Below the pieces are notes generated by a model, which was not told the DNA's origin, did no database searches, and worked only from the letters and a program-made list of their open reading frames with translations. Shown piece by piece: positions 7,920-15,443 of a stretch of 64,000 bases of DNA (within the stretch, counting starts at the first letter, position 1; every line of letters begins with the position of its first letter). A program made the translations under genes and the position numbers. Origin of the DNA: Phycisphaerae bacterium. GTDB taxonomy: Bacteria; Planctomycetota; Phycisphaerae; UBA1845; Fen-1342. Location of the stretch: positions 1 to 64,000 of the forward strand of contig JAGNKU010000006.1 in assembly GCA_017999985.1 (NCBI GenBank), read 5' to 3'.

Positions 7920-9332
7920 TCAGTCCTCGCACCGACCCGGCCAGCCCTGCGGCAGGTCAAGCTTCATGAGCCACACGCGCTCCTGGCCGACGTCCTGCCC
8001 CCAGTTGGACGCCCACACGACCCGTGATCCGTCGCGGGCGAGGCTGGCGTGCGTTTCCTCCCAGTACGCTCCCGCGGTGCCGTACACCTTCGCGAGATAG
8101 AAAACGCGCGGGTTTTGACGATCAAGACGCACGAGCGTAAGCGTGCGATCCAGCCAGTTCTGTTCGGGCCGGTCCGGCTCCGTGAACGTCGAGACCAGGC
8201 AGTAACCGGGCAGATTGCATGAAATGTGAATGCTGCTGTTCAAACCCACCGGCGAGTCCGAGTCATAAAAGAGCCGGATAAGCGGCACGCGTCCGGTGCC
8301 GGCGTAATCACCTCCGGACTCCAGGATCGGCAACGTGGTCGAGTCGAGCGGGATCAAATCGATGAAATCGGTCTGGGTATTCTGCATGACGATGATCTCG
8401 CGGCCCTCGCTGTCCAGCCCGACGTCGGCGTGCGCAATGCCATAGTCCAGGCGGTGGAATTCCGTCAGGTCGTGATTGGCCAGCGTGAGACCGGTCAGCG
8501 GCGCGCTGTTGTCCCAGTCGGCGCCGATCAGCACCCACGTGCCGTTGGGCGACATGCCAACCCAGTCGATGCGCGCCTCCTCCGCGGCCAGGGCGCGCAC
8601 ACCCAGCACGTGATCGGTCTGGCGATCCCAGGTGAACAGGTAGCGCGCGCGGTAATCCTCCGCGGAGCCCTGCAGCAGCAGTGCCCAATAGCGGAAATCC
8701 TGCGACGCTTCGCCTTCGTCCCGCATGGTGATGCGGTACAGGTCAGGGTTCGCGTTCAGGATCGGCGCAAGCGTCGGCTCGGTGGCGAAGTCCTTCACGG
8801 TCGTGACGGCGCCGCTGGCAACGTCAACGGCCACGATGCGGAACTCCTGCAGCCCCCACAGCAGCGCGGGATCGATCGGGTCCCAACGGGGTTCCTCCAC
8901 GGTCACCGCGCGGACCAGGCTGGGATCTTGATCGTACGGCACCGTGTCCGTGCGGTAGATGCGCCACTCACCGTCGGGCAAGTACATCAGCAGGATCAGC
9001 GTGCTGTCCGCATTGAACGGATCATGCCGCGCGTATTCGTGCCGCAAGCCGACTGTCTGCGTCACGCGAACCTGCGCGGTTCCGAAGCGCGTGTCGGTCA
9101 CGGCCTCACCGGCGGCAGGAACGTCGGCCGCCACCAGGGGGTACGTCGGGTTGTCGCCGGACAGTGGCGCAGGTACTTCGACGAACGCGACGTCCGCCGG
9201 CTGATTCGCGTCGCCGTTCGCGTCCGGCTCGTTCGGGTCCGAGTTCTGTGCCGGGCAGCCGAGCAGGGCGAGCCCGACCAGTCCCAGGCCCATCCTCTGC
9301 ACGGACTGCCCAAAAAACGCTGGCCCGTTCAT
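7920..9332 (-). CDS. Exported lipoprotein with beta-propeller-like repeats
   Basis: 470 residues. A type II signal peptide ends in LALLGC (lipobox Cys near residue 26), followed by an Asp/Asn/Gly linker (DPNEPDANGDANQPAD). The rest is made of blade-like segments such as EWRIYRTDT, RIDWVGMSPNGTWVLIGADW and HASLARDGSRVVWASNWG, as in TolB/WD40-type propellers that read out as display or binding surfaces. No catalytic signature is seen. GGAGGAG precedes the ATG. It is convergent with the GTPase operon and lies 55 nt downstream of the GH114 lipoprotein, which has the same kind of linker. Confidence 0.75.
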   Translation of the reverse strand: MNGPAFFGQSVQRMGLGLVGLALLGCPAQNSDPNEPDANGDANQPADVAFVEVPAPLSGDNPTYPLVAADVPAAGEAVTDTRFGTAQVRVTQTVGLRHEYARHDPFNADSTLILLMYLPDGEWRIYRTDTVPYDQDPSLVRAVTVEEPRWDPIDPALLWGLQEFRIVAVDVASGAVTTVKDFATEPTLAPILNANPDLYRITMRDEGEASQDFRYWALLLQGSAEDYRARYLFTWDRQTDHVLGVRALAAEEARIDWVGMSPNGTWVLIGADWDNSAPLTGLTLANHDLTEFHRLDYGIAHADVGLDSEGREIIVMQNTQTDFIDLIPLDSTTLPILESGGDYAGTGRVPLIRLFYDSDSPVGLNSSIHISCNLPGYCLVSTFTEPDRPEQNWLDRTLTLVRLDRQNPRVFYLAKVYGTAGAYWEETHASLARDGSRVVWASNWGQDVGQERVWLMKLDLPQGWPGRCED

Positions 9333-9387
9333 GAGTCTCCTCCAGCGGACGTGTGCCTGTCGCTGCCGCGATCGCCGATGCCAGCAA

Positions 9388-10254
9388 TCACGGCGCGCAA
9401 CTGAGCCGGAACGCGTCGTCCAGATTCAGCGGCAACACCAGCGTGTGAAACCCACGATCCTGCGCATCGTCGCATAGCGCCGTCCGCTCGGCCGCATTGT
9501 TCACATACGCGCCGGCGTACTCGGCGTTGAACACCGGCTTGCCCGCGTCGATGAACGGCTGCAGCGCGTCGCACTCGTCGTACTCGTGACACTGCTCGTT
9601 CACGCTGAAATCGAAGTACGCCACGAGCTGCGAAATCTGGTCGAGGTCGTTCTTGAGTCCTACGCACAGGCCGCGCGCGTGGGCCTCGTCGGCGATGAAG
9701 CGGTTGAAGTCGAGCTGGTCCTGTGCGGTCAGCGGGAAACCGCTGTCGTTCACGTAGCCGTCGACGTTGTCCGGCTCGACGCAGTCGCAGCCCTTTTCCA
9801 CCGCGAGGTCCAGGCGCGCCAGCATGATCTGCCGCACGTTCGCCGCGCGAATGTCGAGCCAGCGTTCACCGGCCCATTCTTCGAGCGCGTTGCCCAGCGC
9901 GGCGGCCGCGAATTCGTTCGCGTCCGCGCGGAAGTCCTCGTACGTGCCCGCCGAGAAATAACAGATCACCCGCCGCCCCTGCCCGTGCAGCTCGTCGATC
10001 AGCGCCGTGCTTGTGTCAAACAGATCGATGTCATACGCGTCCACGTCATAGGTGATGTTGATCTCATTCGCGGCGCTGGGCTGAAGCTGCCACTGCCATG
10101 TCGTGCCCACGTCGGGCTTGTACCAATCGCCGCCCGCGTCCGCCGGCGTATTCGTGTCCGCCGGCGAGTTGCCATCGGCATTGCCGTCGCGCGGGCAACC
10201 AAACCACGCGATCGCGAGCCCGAGCAAGACCACGAGACACGTTCGCTGAATCAT
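9388..10254 (-). CDS. GH114-family (endo-polygalactosaminidase-like) lipoprotein
   Basis: 288 residues. A lipoprotein signal (LAIAWFGC) and an Asp/Asn-rich linker are followed by a TIM-barrel domain of the GH114/TM1410 type: TTWQWQLQP, YDIDLFDTS, RRVICYFSAGTYEDFR, DCVEPDNVDGYVND, VNEQCHEYDEC and NAEYAGAYV. The family includes endo-alpha-1,4-polygalactosaminidase, which cleaves galactosamine-rich exopolysaccharide; Asp residues in YDVDAYDIDLF and the Glu of VEPDN are candidate catalytic acids. The protein should be anchored on the outer or cytoplasmic membrane. Its start codon directly abuts the stop of the upstream membrane-protein gene, so the two are one transcript. Confidence 0.82.
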   Translation of the reverse strand: MIQRTCLVVLLGLAIAWFGCPRDGNADGNSPADTNTPADAGGDWYKPDVGTTWQWQLQPSAANEINITYDVDAYDIDLFDTSTALIDELHGQGRRVICYFSAGTYEDFRADANEFAAAALGNALEEWAGERWLDIRAANVRQIMLARLDLAVEKGCDCVEPDNVDGYVNDSGFPLTAQDQLDFNRFIADEAHARGLCVGLKNDLDQISQLVAYFDFSVNEQCHEYDECDALQPFIDAGKPVFNAEYAGAYVNNAAERTALCDDAQDRGFHTLVLPLNLDDAFRLSCAP

Positions 10255-10977
10255 CTACGCATCCGCCGCACGGTCGTGACCGGTCGGCGCCGCCCGCCGG
10301 CTCACGCCCAGCAGGAACCCGAGCACGATCGCCAGCAGCGCCGCGATGAAGACCCGCCATTCCGCCGGCATCGAGTAATTAAACGTCTGCGCCGCGATCC
10401 AGAACAGCAGCGTCTTCGGAATGAACGCCAGCAGGAACTGGGCATCGGCCTGGGCAGCATACGCCCGCAGGCTCCAGGTTCGCCACCGGCCCTGAATCAG
10501 AAAATCCAGGTAAGTGTGCGTCACCATCATCCCCCAGCCGTACATGCCCAGGCCGTTCAGCCAGAAGCTCTTGGAGAACGCCAGCCAGAGCGACTCCGGC
10601 ACGCCCGGCACCCGCCCCGGCCACAGACTCGCCCCCACCAGCCCCTCCACCGCCGCCGAAAACGCCGGGAACGCCACCGCAAACCACATGCCGAACAGGC
10701 CCCACACGGCGGCCCGCTCCAGCGGCCGATCCAGCGCCCACGCGCCAGTCTTCAGCCGCCGCTTGAGCAGTTCCCCAAATGTGCCCAGGAAGAAGAGCTT
10801 CACGAACCCGGCGGCGAAGGGGTGCGCCTTGCTCAGCCCGGCAAATGCGGCGGGCCAGCCCAGCGCGAAGACGATGATGGCCGTCGAGCCGAGCGTGTAA
10901 ACGGCAACCGTCAGGTGCCGCGGCTGAAAACGGCCGGACGCAGCCAGAGTTCTGGGGGTGTACGATGCGCCGGTCAC
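10255..10977 (-). CDS. Polytopic membrane protein, possibly Mpv17-like
   Basis: 240 residues from GTG at 10977, preceded by GGGAG at 7 nt. The frame is open for another 97 codons upstream, but that part is Arg/Ala-rich and not protein-like. Four or five hydrophobic helices are visible: VAVYTLGSTAIIVFALGW, FAAGFVKLFFLGTF, AAVWGLFGMWFAVAFPAF, and IPKTLLFWIAAQTFNYS followed by FIAALLAIVLGFLLGV. The pattern FWIAAQTFNYSMPAEWRVF loosely resembles the C-terminal signature of Mpv17/PMP22 channel-like proteins. That family call is tentative. It lies immediately upstream of the GH114 gene with no gap. Confidence 0.6.
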   Translation of the reverse strand: MTGASYTPRTLAASGRFQPRHLTVAVYTLGSTAIIVFALGWPAAFAGLSKAHPFAAGFVKLFFLGTFGELLKRRLKTGAWALDRPLERAAVWGLFGMWFAVAFPAFSAAVEGLVGASLWPGRVPGVPESLWLAFSKSFWLNGLGMYGWGMMVTHTYLDFLIQGRWRTWSLRAYAAQADAQFLLAFIPKTLLFWIAAQTFNYSMPAEWRVFIAALLAIVLGFLLGVSRRAAPTGHDRAADA

Positions 10978-11093
10978 ACAGCGCTCCCGCAGCGGTACCG
11001 GCGCCCGAACATCATGCGGCCGTTCGCACGATCTCGCTTGCGGCGTTGAATAGTAAGGCAAATCGGTGGGGAGGGGAATGTCCGCACGGCGTG

Positions 11094-11486
11094 CTAGGCA
11101 CTCCCTTGGCATGCGGCGCGCACCGCGGGCAACAGCAGCAGGCCGATTTGCAGCACGCTGAGCAACGTCCCCACTGGCACGTACCAAAGTGACAGAACCG
11201 CGCAGCCAAGCATGGCCCACCAACCCCACGGCGATCGGCCGCCAAACCCCGCTGCCGCAGCCAGCCACGCAAGCCCGAGCAAGATGAGGCCCACTTTCAC
11301 GACCGTGGAACGCGGTTCCAGACCAACCCCACGAACCAAGTGTGCCCAGGGCCCGAGCCGGCCGGCGTGTCGCCCGGCGTTCGGTGTCACGTAGTCCCCC
11401 ACCACCAGCGCCCGACCGCCATCAAACAGCATCCACCCCCCTTCCAGCACGCCAAGCCCGACGATGACCCAACCCAGCCAAGGCAC
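11094..11486 (-). CDS. Small four-helix membrane protein, unknown function
   Basis: 130 residues from GTG at 11486 (GGAG nine nt upstream); an ATG at 11564 would add 26 less protein-like residues. Hydrophobic helices lie at WLGWVIVGLGVLEGGWMLF, VVKVGLILLGLAWLAAAAGF, WAMLGCAVLSLWYVPVGT and LLSVLQIGLLLLPAVRA, with a conserved-looking loop GDYVTPNAGRHAGRLGPWA between the first two. No family is recognised. It stands alone between the GH114/membrane pair and the MBL hydrolase. Confidence 0.6.
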   Translation of the reverse strand: MPWLGWVIVGLGVLEGGWMLFDGGRALVVGDYVTPNAGRHAGRLGPWAHLVRGVGLEPRSTVVKVGLILLGLAWLAAAAGFGGRSPWGWWAMLGCAVLSLWYVPVGTLLSVLQIGLLLLPAVRAACQGSA

Positions 11487-11604
11487 GCGGCATGCTCCGA
11501 AATTCGACCCGTAGTTACGCACTGACGAGCAATTGATACTAGCAAGCACCCGGCGTCGTCGCACGGTGCGCGAACGGCTCGATCGCGGACGCCAAGCACG
11601 CCGC

Positions 11605-12504
11605 CTAGCGCTTCAGACTGTCGACCACGATGCCTACAAACGCATCAGGATCGAATCCACCCTCGTTCTTCGCATCAAAGTCCTTCGTCGGCTTCGCGGC
11701 GATGATCTCATCACGCGTCTTGCCGGCGTCGAGGAGCTTCTGCACCCGGTCGCGAAGCGTGGCCAGCATGTCGCGGAACGTCCGCAGGTCCGCCAGCGTC
11801 GCCAGCGGCCCGTGGCCGGGAATGATCCGCGTCTGGTCGTCCGCGAGTTTGGCGATCTGGTCGAGCGCCCGGATCATACCATCGATGGACCCGCCGGCGT
11901 TGAGATCGATGAACGGGTAGCACTGGTTGAAGAATACGTCCCCGGCGTGCAGCACATTGGCCTGCTTGAACTGCACGATGCTATCGCCGTCGGTGTGCGC
12001 GGGGGCCAGGTGCAGCACGCGAATTTCTTCGCCACCGTGATACACGGTCAGGGCGTCCGTGAAAGTCAGCGTCGGCAGCGCGGCGGCGGGCGACGGCGGC
12101 ACGCGGCGGTCGAGGTTGCGCAGCACCTGCTCGCTGCTCATGCGCTGCCGGACGTTGGCGTGGGCGACGATGCGGGCACCGTGCTGGGCGAGGTACTCGT
12201 TGTTGCCGACGTGGTCGAAGTGCCAGTGCGTGTTCACGACCATGCGGATCGGCTGCGCGCTCAACTCCTTCACGGCGGCCAGCAGCTTGTCGCGCAATTG
12301 ACTGTACTCGCTGTCCACCAGCAGCACGCCGTCGTCCGCGAGCGCGACCGCCAGGTTGCCGCCGGCGCCGGACAGCATGTACACATGGTCCGCGAGGCGC
12401 GTGGACTTAAACTCGATCCGCGGCTGCTCCTGGGCCAGCAGCGGTACGGCGATGACGACGGAAAGCAGCAAACACGCAGCGATGCGGCGGTGTGTGGCGT
12501 GCAT
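11605..12504 (-). CDS. Exported MBL-fold metallo-hydrolase
   Basis: 299 residues. A cleavable signal peptide (RRIAACLLLSVVIAVPLLAQ) precedes a metallo-beta-lactamase domain with the zinc motif NTHWHFDHVGNN, a second His in HLAPAHTDGD, the bridging Asp in LHAGDVFFN and the final His in IIPGHGPLA. The closest recognisable type is the exported cyclase/hydrolase branch with an HxHxDH core, which acts on diverse esters, thioesters or lactams; the substrate cannot be read from sequence. The ATG at 12504 is preceded by GGGAG at 8 nt; another ATG five codons upstream is possible. Confidence 0.85.
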   Translation of the reverse strand: MHATHRRIAACLLLSVVIAVPLLAQEQPRIEFKSTRLADHVYMLSGAGGNLAVALADDGVLLVDSEYSQLRDKLLAAVKELSAQPIRMVVNTHWHFDHVGNNEYLAQHGARIVAHANVRQRMSSEQVLRNLDRRVPPSPAAALPTLTFTDALTVYHGGEEIRVLHLAPAHTDGDSIVQFKQANVLHAGDVFFNQCYPFIDLNAGGSIDGMIRALDQIAKLADDQTRIIPGHGPLATLADLRTFRDMLATLRDRVQKLLDAGKTRDEIIAAKPTKDFDAKNEGGFDPDAFVGIVVDSLKR

Positions 12505-12719
12505 TGGCGAATCTCCCATCGAGCCACGGGCGCGACCACCCTGCCCTGCCAGCGACGATCGCTGCCCTGCGTAAGTCAGCATAGTCGCGGCCCGGTCTGC
12601 GTACGCCGCCGGCGACAAGAATCGACAAGGCCTTGTCAGCCGGACATGCCCGTGTGGACGCAGTCCAGCCGGCGCGCCGACAGCAATCGGTGGTGTACGC
12701 GTGGGGCTTGCGCGCGGCG

Positions 12720-13082
12720 TCAGGCCGGCTTGCTCGGCTGGTCGCGGTCGAAGTGCGGGAGATCGTCGGGGATGTCCATGGCGAATTCGACGAGCCCGGC
12801 ACAGCGCCCCGCCTCGAACCAGGGCATCTGGTGAATCATGCGTTTGCGGCCGTTCTTCGTGATCGTGTAGTGGTTGGGCCGGCCCTCGGCGATGAGCCGG
12901 GCGATCTGCGCGCTGGATTCCGCCTTGTGGCAGTCGCGCAGATTCTTACCGACTAGAGCCAGTCCGCCGTCTTTGGCGTACTTCTCGGCGGCGGTGGAGT
13001 TCAGGAAGAGTATCTTCCCCTCGTGATCGCAGACGATCATCGAGACCTTCAGACCGTTGATCCAGGCTGGTTCCACGCTCAT
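12720..13082 (-). CDS. Single PAS-domain protein
   Basis: 120 residues that cover one PAS fold: WINGLKVSMIVCDHEGKILFLNSTAAEKYAKDGGLALVGKNL, then HYTITKNGRKRMIHQMPWFEAGRCAGLVEFAMDIP. There is no output domain, so it must work by protein-protein contact or ligand sensing alone. Short stand-alone PAS proteins of this form occur in many bacteria; the cofactor cannot be told. The start is chosen at the ATG at 13082, with AAGAGA about nine nt before it. Confidence 0.75.
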   Translation of the reverse strand: MSVEPAWINGLKVSMIVCDHEGKILFLNSTAAEKYAKDGGLALVGKNLRDCHKAESSAQIARLIAEGRPNHYTITKNGRKRMIHQMPWFEAGRCAGLVEFAMDIPDDLPHFDRDQPSKPA

Positions 13083-13229
13083 CCTCGGCAATCTCTTGGA
13101 ACTCGAAATCCAAGGCCATTTGACCTGCCCGGCGATCTGATTTCAATGCCCCCGCCAGGCGCGAATGTCGTGTCTCCGGTTGGCGGACATGGGGACCCGG
13201 CTGTCGTGCTGCGTGACGACTACCATGGT

Positions 13230-13256
13230 CTTGCTCTTCCAGTCTGGAAGAGCAAG
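13230..13256. repeat. 27-nt palindrome with 1-nt centre
   Basis: Arms CTTGCTCTTCCAG (13230-13242) and CTGGAAGAGCAAG (13244-13256) are perfect reverse complements around a single T at 13243. It could extrude as a cruciform or bind a dimeric protein. The central CAGTCTG resembles the centre of the second palindrome at 13485-13509. Confidence 0.8.
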
Positions 13257-13484
13257 TCGTCGAAGCTGAATGGCGTGGGTTGACGGACATCGTCGCCAGT
13301 GAAGCGGGGCGGACCGCCGCGGGCCGACATGCAGTCCGGCCGCGTACACATGCGGCCGCCGAGTAATACGGCTGGGATGCACGGAAGCCCCATACGGCGC
13401 TCTGCGTGATTCGGAACGGCGCGTGATACACACGGCTGCCACTCGACGTTGCAAGGTTGGCAATCGGACGTGCCACTCGCCTTT

Positions 13485-13509
13485 TTGAAGTCACAGACTG
13501 TGACTTCAA
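13485..13509. repeat. 25-nt palindrome with 1-nt centre
   Basis: Arms TTGAAGTCACAG (13485-13496) and CTGTGACTTCAA (13498-13509) are perfect reverse complements around a single A. T-rich sequence precedes rather than follows it on the plus strand. The central CAGACTG echoes the palindrome 230 nt to the left. Confidence 0.8.
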
Positions 13510-13641
13510 GAAACCGTGGCGGCAAGCGCGCGGGGCGATGGCAATCTGCATGCAGGGCTCTGCAAGCTCCGCTTGATCGGCCCGCCAAGCATTCAAATCG
13601 CGCGTGAGCCAAGGACACGGCCGCTTTGACGGTCCACCGCC

Positions 13642-14127
13642 TCATGGAAATACGATGGGTGTTCGTACGTCTTCACCCCGGCGGAACCGAGCTGGTGAGC
13701 GGCCGTGCCACACTCCCGCGAGGCGGCCATGCCGCCATGAGCCCCACACCAGGCCGGCCACGCCGGAACCCAGCGCGTATGCCGCTACGTCGAGCGCGTC
13801 TGCGGTGGTACGGAACACAGCGGGAAAGAGCGGCGCTATGACCTCGAAGCAGACCGACCATACCACAAGATGAAACAGCAACTCAAACGCCGTCGGGTAT
13901 CTACTCCGCTGGCGGACGCCAAGAAGACAATTTACGAGCAATACCGGTGGCAGAAAGAGGGGAATACAAAGGAAGTCGTTGAGGTAGTCCGGGAAGAAAC
14001 TAATGTACGCTCCCCAATGAGGTTTCATAAACCAGCGGTTCGCCAGGTAGATTGTCAGGGCAGTAAGACATACGGGGTCGAAGCAATACTTGAATGAACC
14101 GGGAGCCCCATCGCGCTGTTTGTCCAT
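13642..14127 (-). CDS. Multi-pass membrane protein, unknown
   Basis: 161 residues with about four hydrophobic segments: PVCLTALTIYLANRWF, FLCIPLFLPPVLLVNCLLGV, ELLFHLVVWSVCFEVIAPLF and DVAAYALGSGVAGLVWGS. The NDFLCIPLFLPP and WSVCFEVIAP patterns belong to a small membrane family common in planctomycetes and related phyla with no known function. It starts 2 nt from the stop of the upstream zinc-ribbon gene, so the two are an operon. The C-terminal ~35 residues are Arg-rich and may be a degenerate tail. Confidence 0.65.
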   Translation of the reverse strand: MDKQRDGAPGSFKYCFDPVCLTALTIYLANRWFMKPHWGAYISFFPDYLNDFLCIPLFLPPVLLVNCLLGVRQRSRYPTAFELLFHLVVWSVCFEVIAPLFPAVFRTTADALDVAAYALGSGVAGLVWGSWRHGRLAGVWHGRSPARFRRGEDVRTPIVFP

Positions 14128-14129
14128 GT

Positions 14130-14369
14130 CTAGTGCCCGCTACTTGCAGGGCCGAAGAAGAAGCTGGGCACCAGGTGCACCATGATCAGGAAGGCAGCAA
14201 CAAGTGCTATGGCCAGCATCCAGGCGATCCGCCGCAGCGACTGAGCACGCAGATCCGGGACTTCCATTAGGTAGGTTGTGACGTCAGCCGGGTTGAATTG
14301 CGTCCCGCATTCGGGACACCTGGGCTCAGATAGGCCACGCAAGTCGTAGTAACATACCTTACAGAACAT
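14130..14369 (-). CDS. Small zinc-ribbon membrane protein
   Basis: 79 residues. An N-terminal zinc ribbon (MFCKVCYYDLRGLSEPRCPECG: C3xxC6, C18xxC21) is followed by a linker and one transmembrane helix (IAWMLAIALVAAFLIMVHLV). Planctomycetes encode many proteins with this CxxCxYDLRGL...RCPECG head. The ATG at 14369 has GGGAGC about 8 nt upstream; a longer reading from further upstream runs through repeat DNA and is rejected. It is co-transcribed with the membrane protein that follows. Confidence 0.75.
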   Translation of the reverse strand: MFCKVCYYDLRGLSEPRCPECGTQFNPADVTTYLMEVPDLRAQSLRRIAWMLAIALVAAFLIMVHLVPSFFFGPASSGH

Positions 14370-14430
14370 CCTACTGTTGCTCCCTGCTGACGAGGCACCG
14401 GCAGTCTGGGCGGCGTACCGTTGTACGCGG

Positions 14431-14477
14431 CTCGGCGGGAGCTTCGCCCGCCCTACACCGGCGGGACGCCGGTGCCA
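14431..14477. repeat. Intergenic repeat with CACCGGCG hairpin, copy 1
   Basis: CTCGGCGGGAGCTTC followed by ACCGGCGGGACGCCGGTGCC. The core CACCGGCG-GGA-CGCCGGTG (14457-14475) is a perfect 8-bp hairpin. The same element, degenerate, lies at 15341-15388, and the same hairpin core with a TCT loop lies at 42387-42405. Confidence 0.7.
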
Positions 14478-14550
14478 CAGCCCACGCGCCACAGTCCGCG
14501 CTCCAGCCTCCGCACGCTCACCCTGTCCTCTCCCTGCGAGGGCGACCGTT

Positions 14551-14678
14551 TATTCACCTCCGCCGCTTGCGGCCGGGCCTTTGATTTCCACCTCCCGCAC
14601 ACAGTCGATCACCGTGCCATCGACCCACTTGATCGCCGCGACGATCTCTTCGCCGAACTTCGGCGGGTCCGGCGAGGC
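14551..14678 (-). pseudogene. citF 3'-end relic (second citrate lyase alpha copy)
   Basis: On the minus strand this reads PPKFGEEIVAAIKWVDGTV, then IDCVREVEIKGPAASGGGE and a stop. That is the C-terminus of CitF, differing from the intact copy (15444 onward) by conservative replacements (Q/K, K/E, V/I, S/C, T/A) and silent changes, with the stop at the same place. Nothing of the rest of citF is present: homology breaks off at the stop codon of the DUF5615 toxin gene. The divergence pattern suggests an old paralogue whose 5' part was lost or replaced. Confidence 0.8.
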
Positions 14679-14681
14679 GAT

Positions 14682-15062
14682 TTACCCGCCGCCGGCTTCC
14701 TCCGAGGACAGATATTCACGGATGCGATCCACCTCGACAATCCACAGCTTGTGGAGCGGCGCAGCACTCTGCAACCCGCGCAGCAGCGTGTGGACACAGG
14801 CTTCCAGCAGAGCGAGACTCGGTCTGGCGGGTGGACGGAATACAACGATGCCGGCATACTTGTCCGGGGAAAAGCGCAGTGGGTTGGCAAAATCCAGATC
14901 GAGCGTGACCAGGCAGCGGGCTTCTGCCGCGCAGTGCGCGATGAGCGTTGCATCCGGCGCGCCGGCAAGCTGCTCGTCGCGCGTGGAAGCGACATCGTGC
15001 CCCGCCTCGGCGAGCAGGCGACGCCCGCGCTCGCCCAGATTCTCGTCCAACTTGATGCGCAT
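14682..15062 (-). CDS. DUF5615 PIN-like toxin
   Basis: 126 residues of the DUF5615 (PIN-like) family: MRIKLDENLGERGRRLL with D6/E7, then HDVASTRDEQLAGAPDATLI and LVTLDLDFANPLRF with paired Asp residues. These acidic residues form the presumed metal site of a ribonuclease fold. It lies 3 nt after the DUF433 gene, the usual partner in this class of toxin-antitoxin pair. Its stop codon coincides with the end of homology to a second citF copy. RNA target unknown. Confidence 0.85.
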   Translation of the reverse strand: MRIKLDENLGERGRRLLAEAGHDVASTRDEQLAGAPDATLIAHCAAEARCLVTLDLDFANPLRFSPDKYAGIVVFRPPARPSLALLEACVHTLLRGLQSAAPLHKLWIVEVDRIREYLSSEEAGGG

Positions 15063-15065
15063 TCG

Positions 15066-15302
15066 TCACCCCGCGAGGTTGAGGTATCGCTCGCGCGACA
15101 TTTCGGCGCCGTACGCGATGCACGCGTAGATGTCGGACTCGGTCAGGCCGGGGTAGTTGTCCAGCAGTTCGCGCATGCTTGTGCCACTGGCTAACAAATC
15201 AAGAACCAACGAGACCCAGATGCGCGTCCCCCGGATGCACGGCTTGCCAAAACACACCTGGGGATCGATCGAGATCCGGGCCAGCAGTTCTTCACGGGTC
15301 AT
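15066..15302 (-). CDS. DUF433 antitoxin
   Basis: 78 residues of the DUF433 family: ISIDPQVCFGKPCIRGTRIW, then a predicted helix-turn-helix (MRELLDNYPGLTESDIYACIAYG). DUF433 proteins are the DNA-binding antitoxins of DUF5615 toxins and normally autoregulate the pair. The ATG at 15302 has GAGG at 7 nt; a GTG three codons upstream is less well placed. A perfect TATAAT lies 20 nt upstream. Confidence 0.85.
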   Translation of the reverse strand: MTREELLARISIDPQVCFGKPCIRGTRIWVSLVLDLLASGTSMRELLDNYPGLTESDIYACIAYGAEMSRERYLNLAG

Positions 15303-15321
15303 GGCAGGCACCTCACAAGCA

Positions 15322-15327
15322 ATTATA
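15322..15327 (-). promoter_or_regulatory. -10 box of the DUF433/DUF5615 operon
   Basis: Minus-strand TATAAT, 20 nt before the antitoxin start, at the edge of the intergenic repeat. No good -35 hexamer is visible because the upstream sequence is the GC-rich repeat. Confidence 0.5.
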
Positions 15328-15340
15328 CCTTGCCGGGTGG

Positions 15341-15388
15341 CTCGGCGGGAGCTTCAACCACCCCGCACCGGCGGGATGGCAGTGCCAC
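15341..15388. repeat. Intergenic repeat, copy 2 (degenerate)
   Basis: CTCGGCGGGAGCTTC and ACCGGCGGGATGGCAGTGCCAC match copy 1 at 14431-14477, with the hairpin core partly decayed. Both copies sit just downstream of a citF 3' end, one real and one relic. Confidence 0.65.
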
Positions 15389-15443
15389 ACGGAGCGGCTC
15401 AGCGTGAGCTTCGCCCTCCTACGGCCGACTCGGGGGTCGGCCG

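Larger units (their letters stand above)
13083..13641. other. 559-bp gene-free stretch with two long palindromes
   Basis: No credible coding region is seen. The stretch holds two near-perfect palindromes, 13230-13256 and 13485-13509, each with a single-base centre. Neither is followed by a T-run, so neither looks like an intrinsic terminator. Confidence 0.5.

Noticed and set aside
13230-13509. Palindromes as intrinsic terminators
   Set aside because: No T-run follows either on the correct strand.
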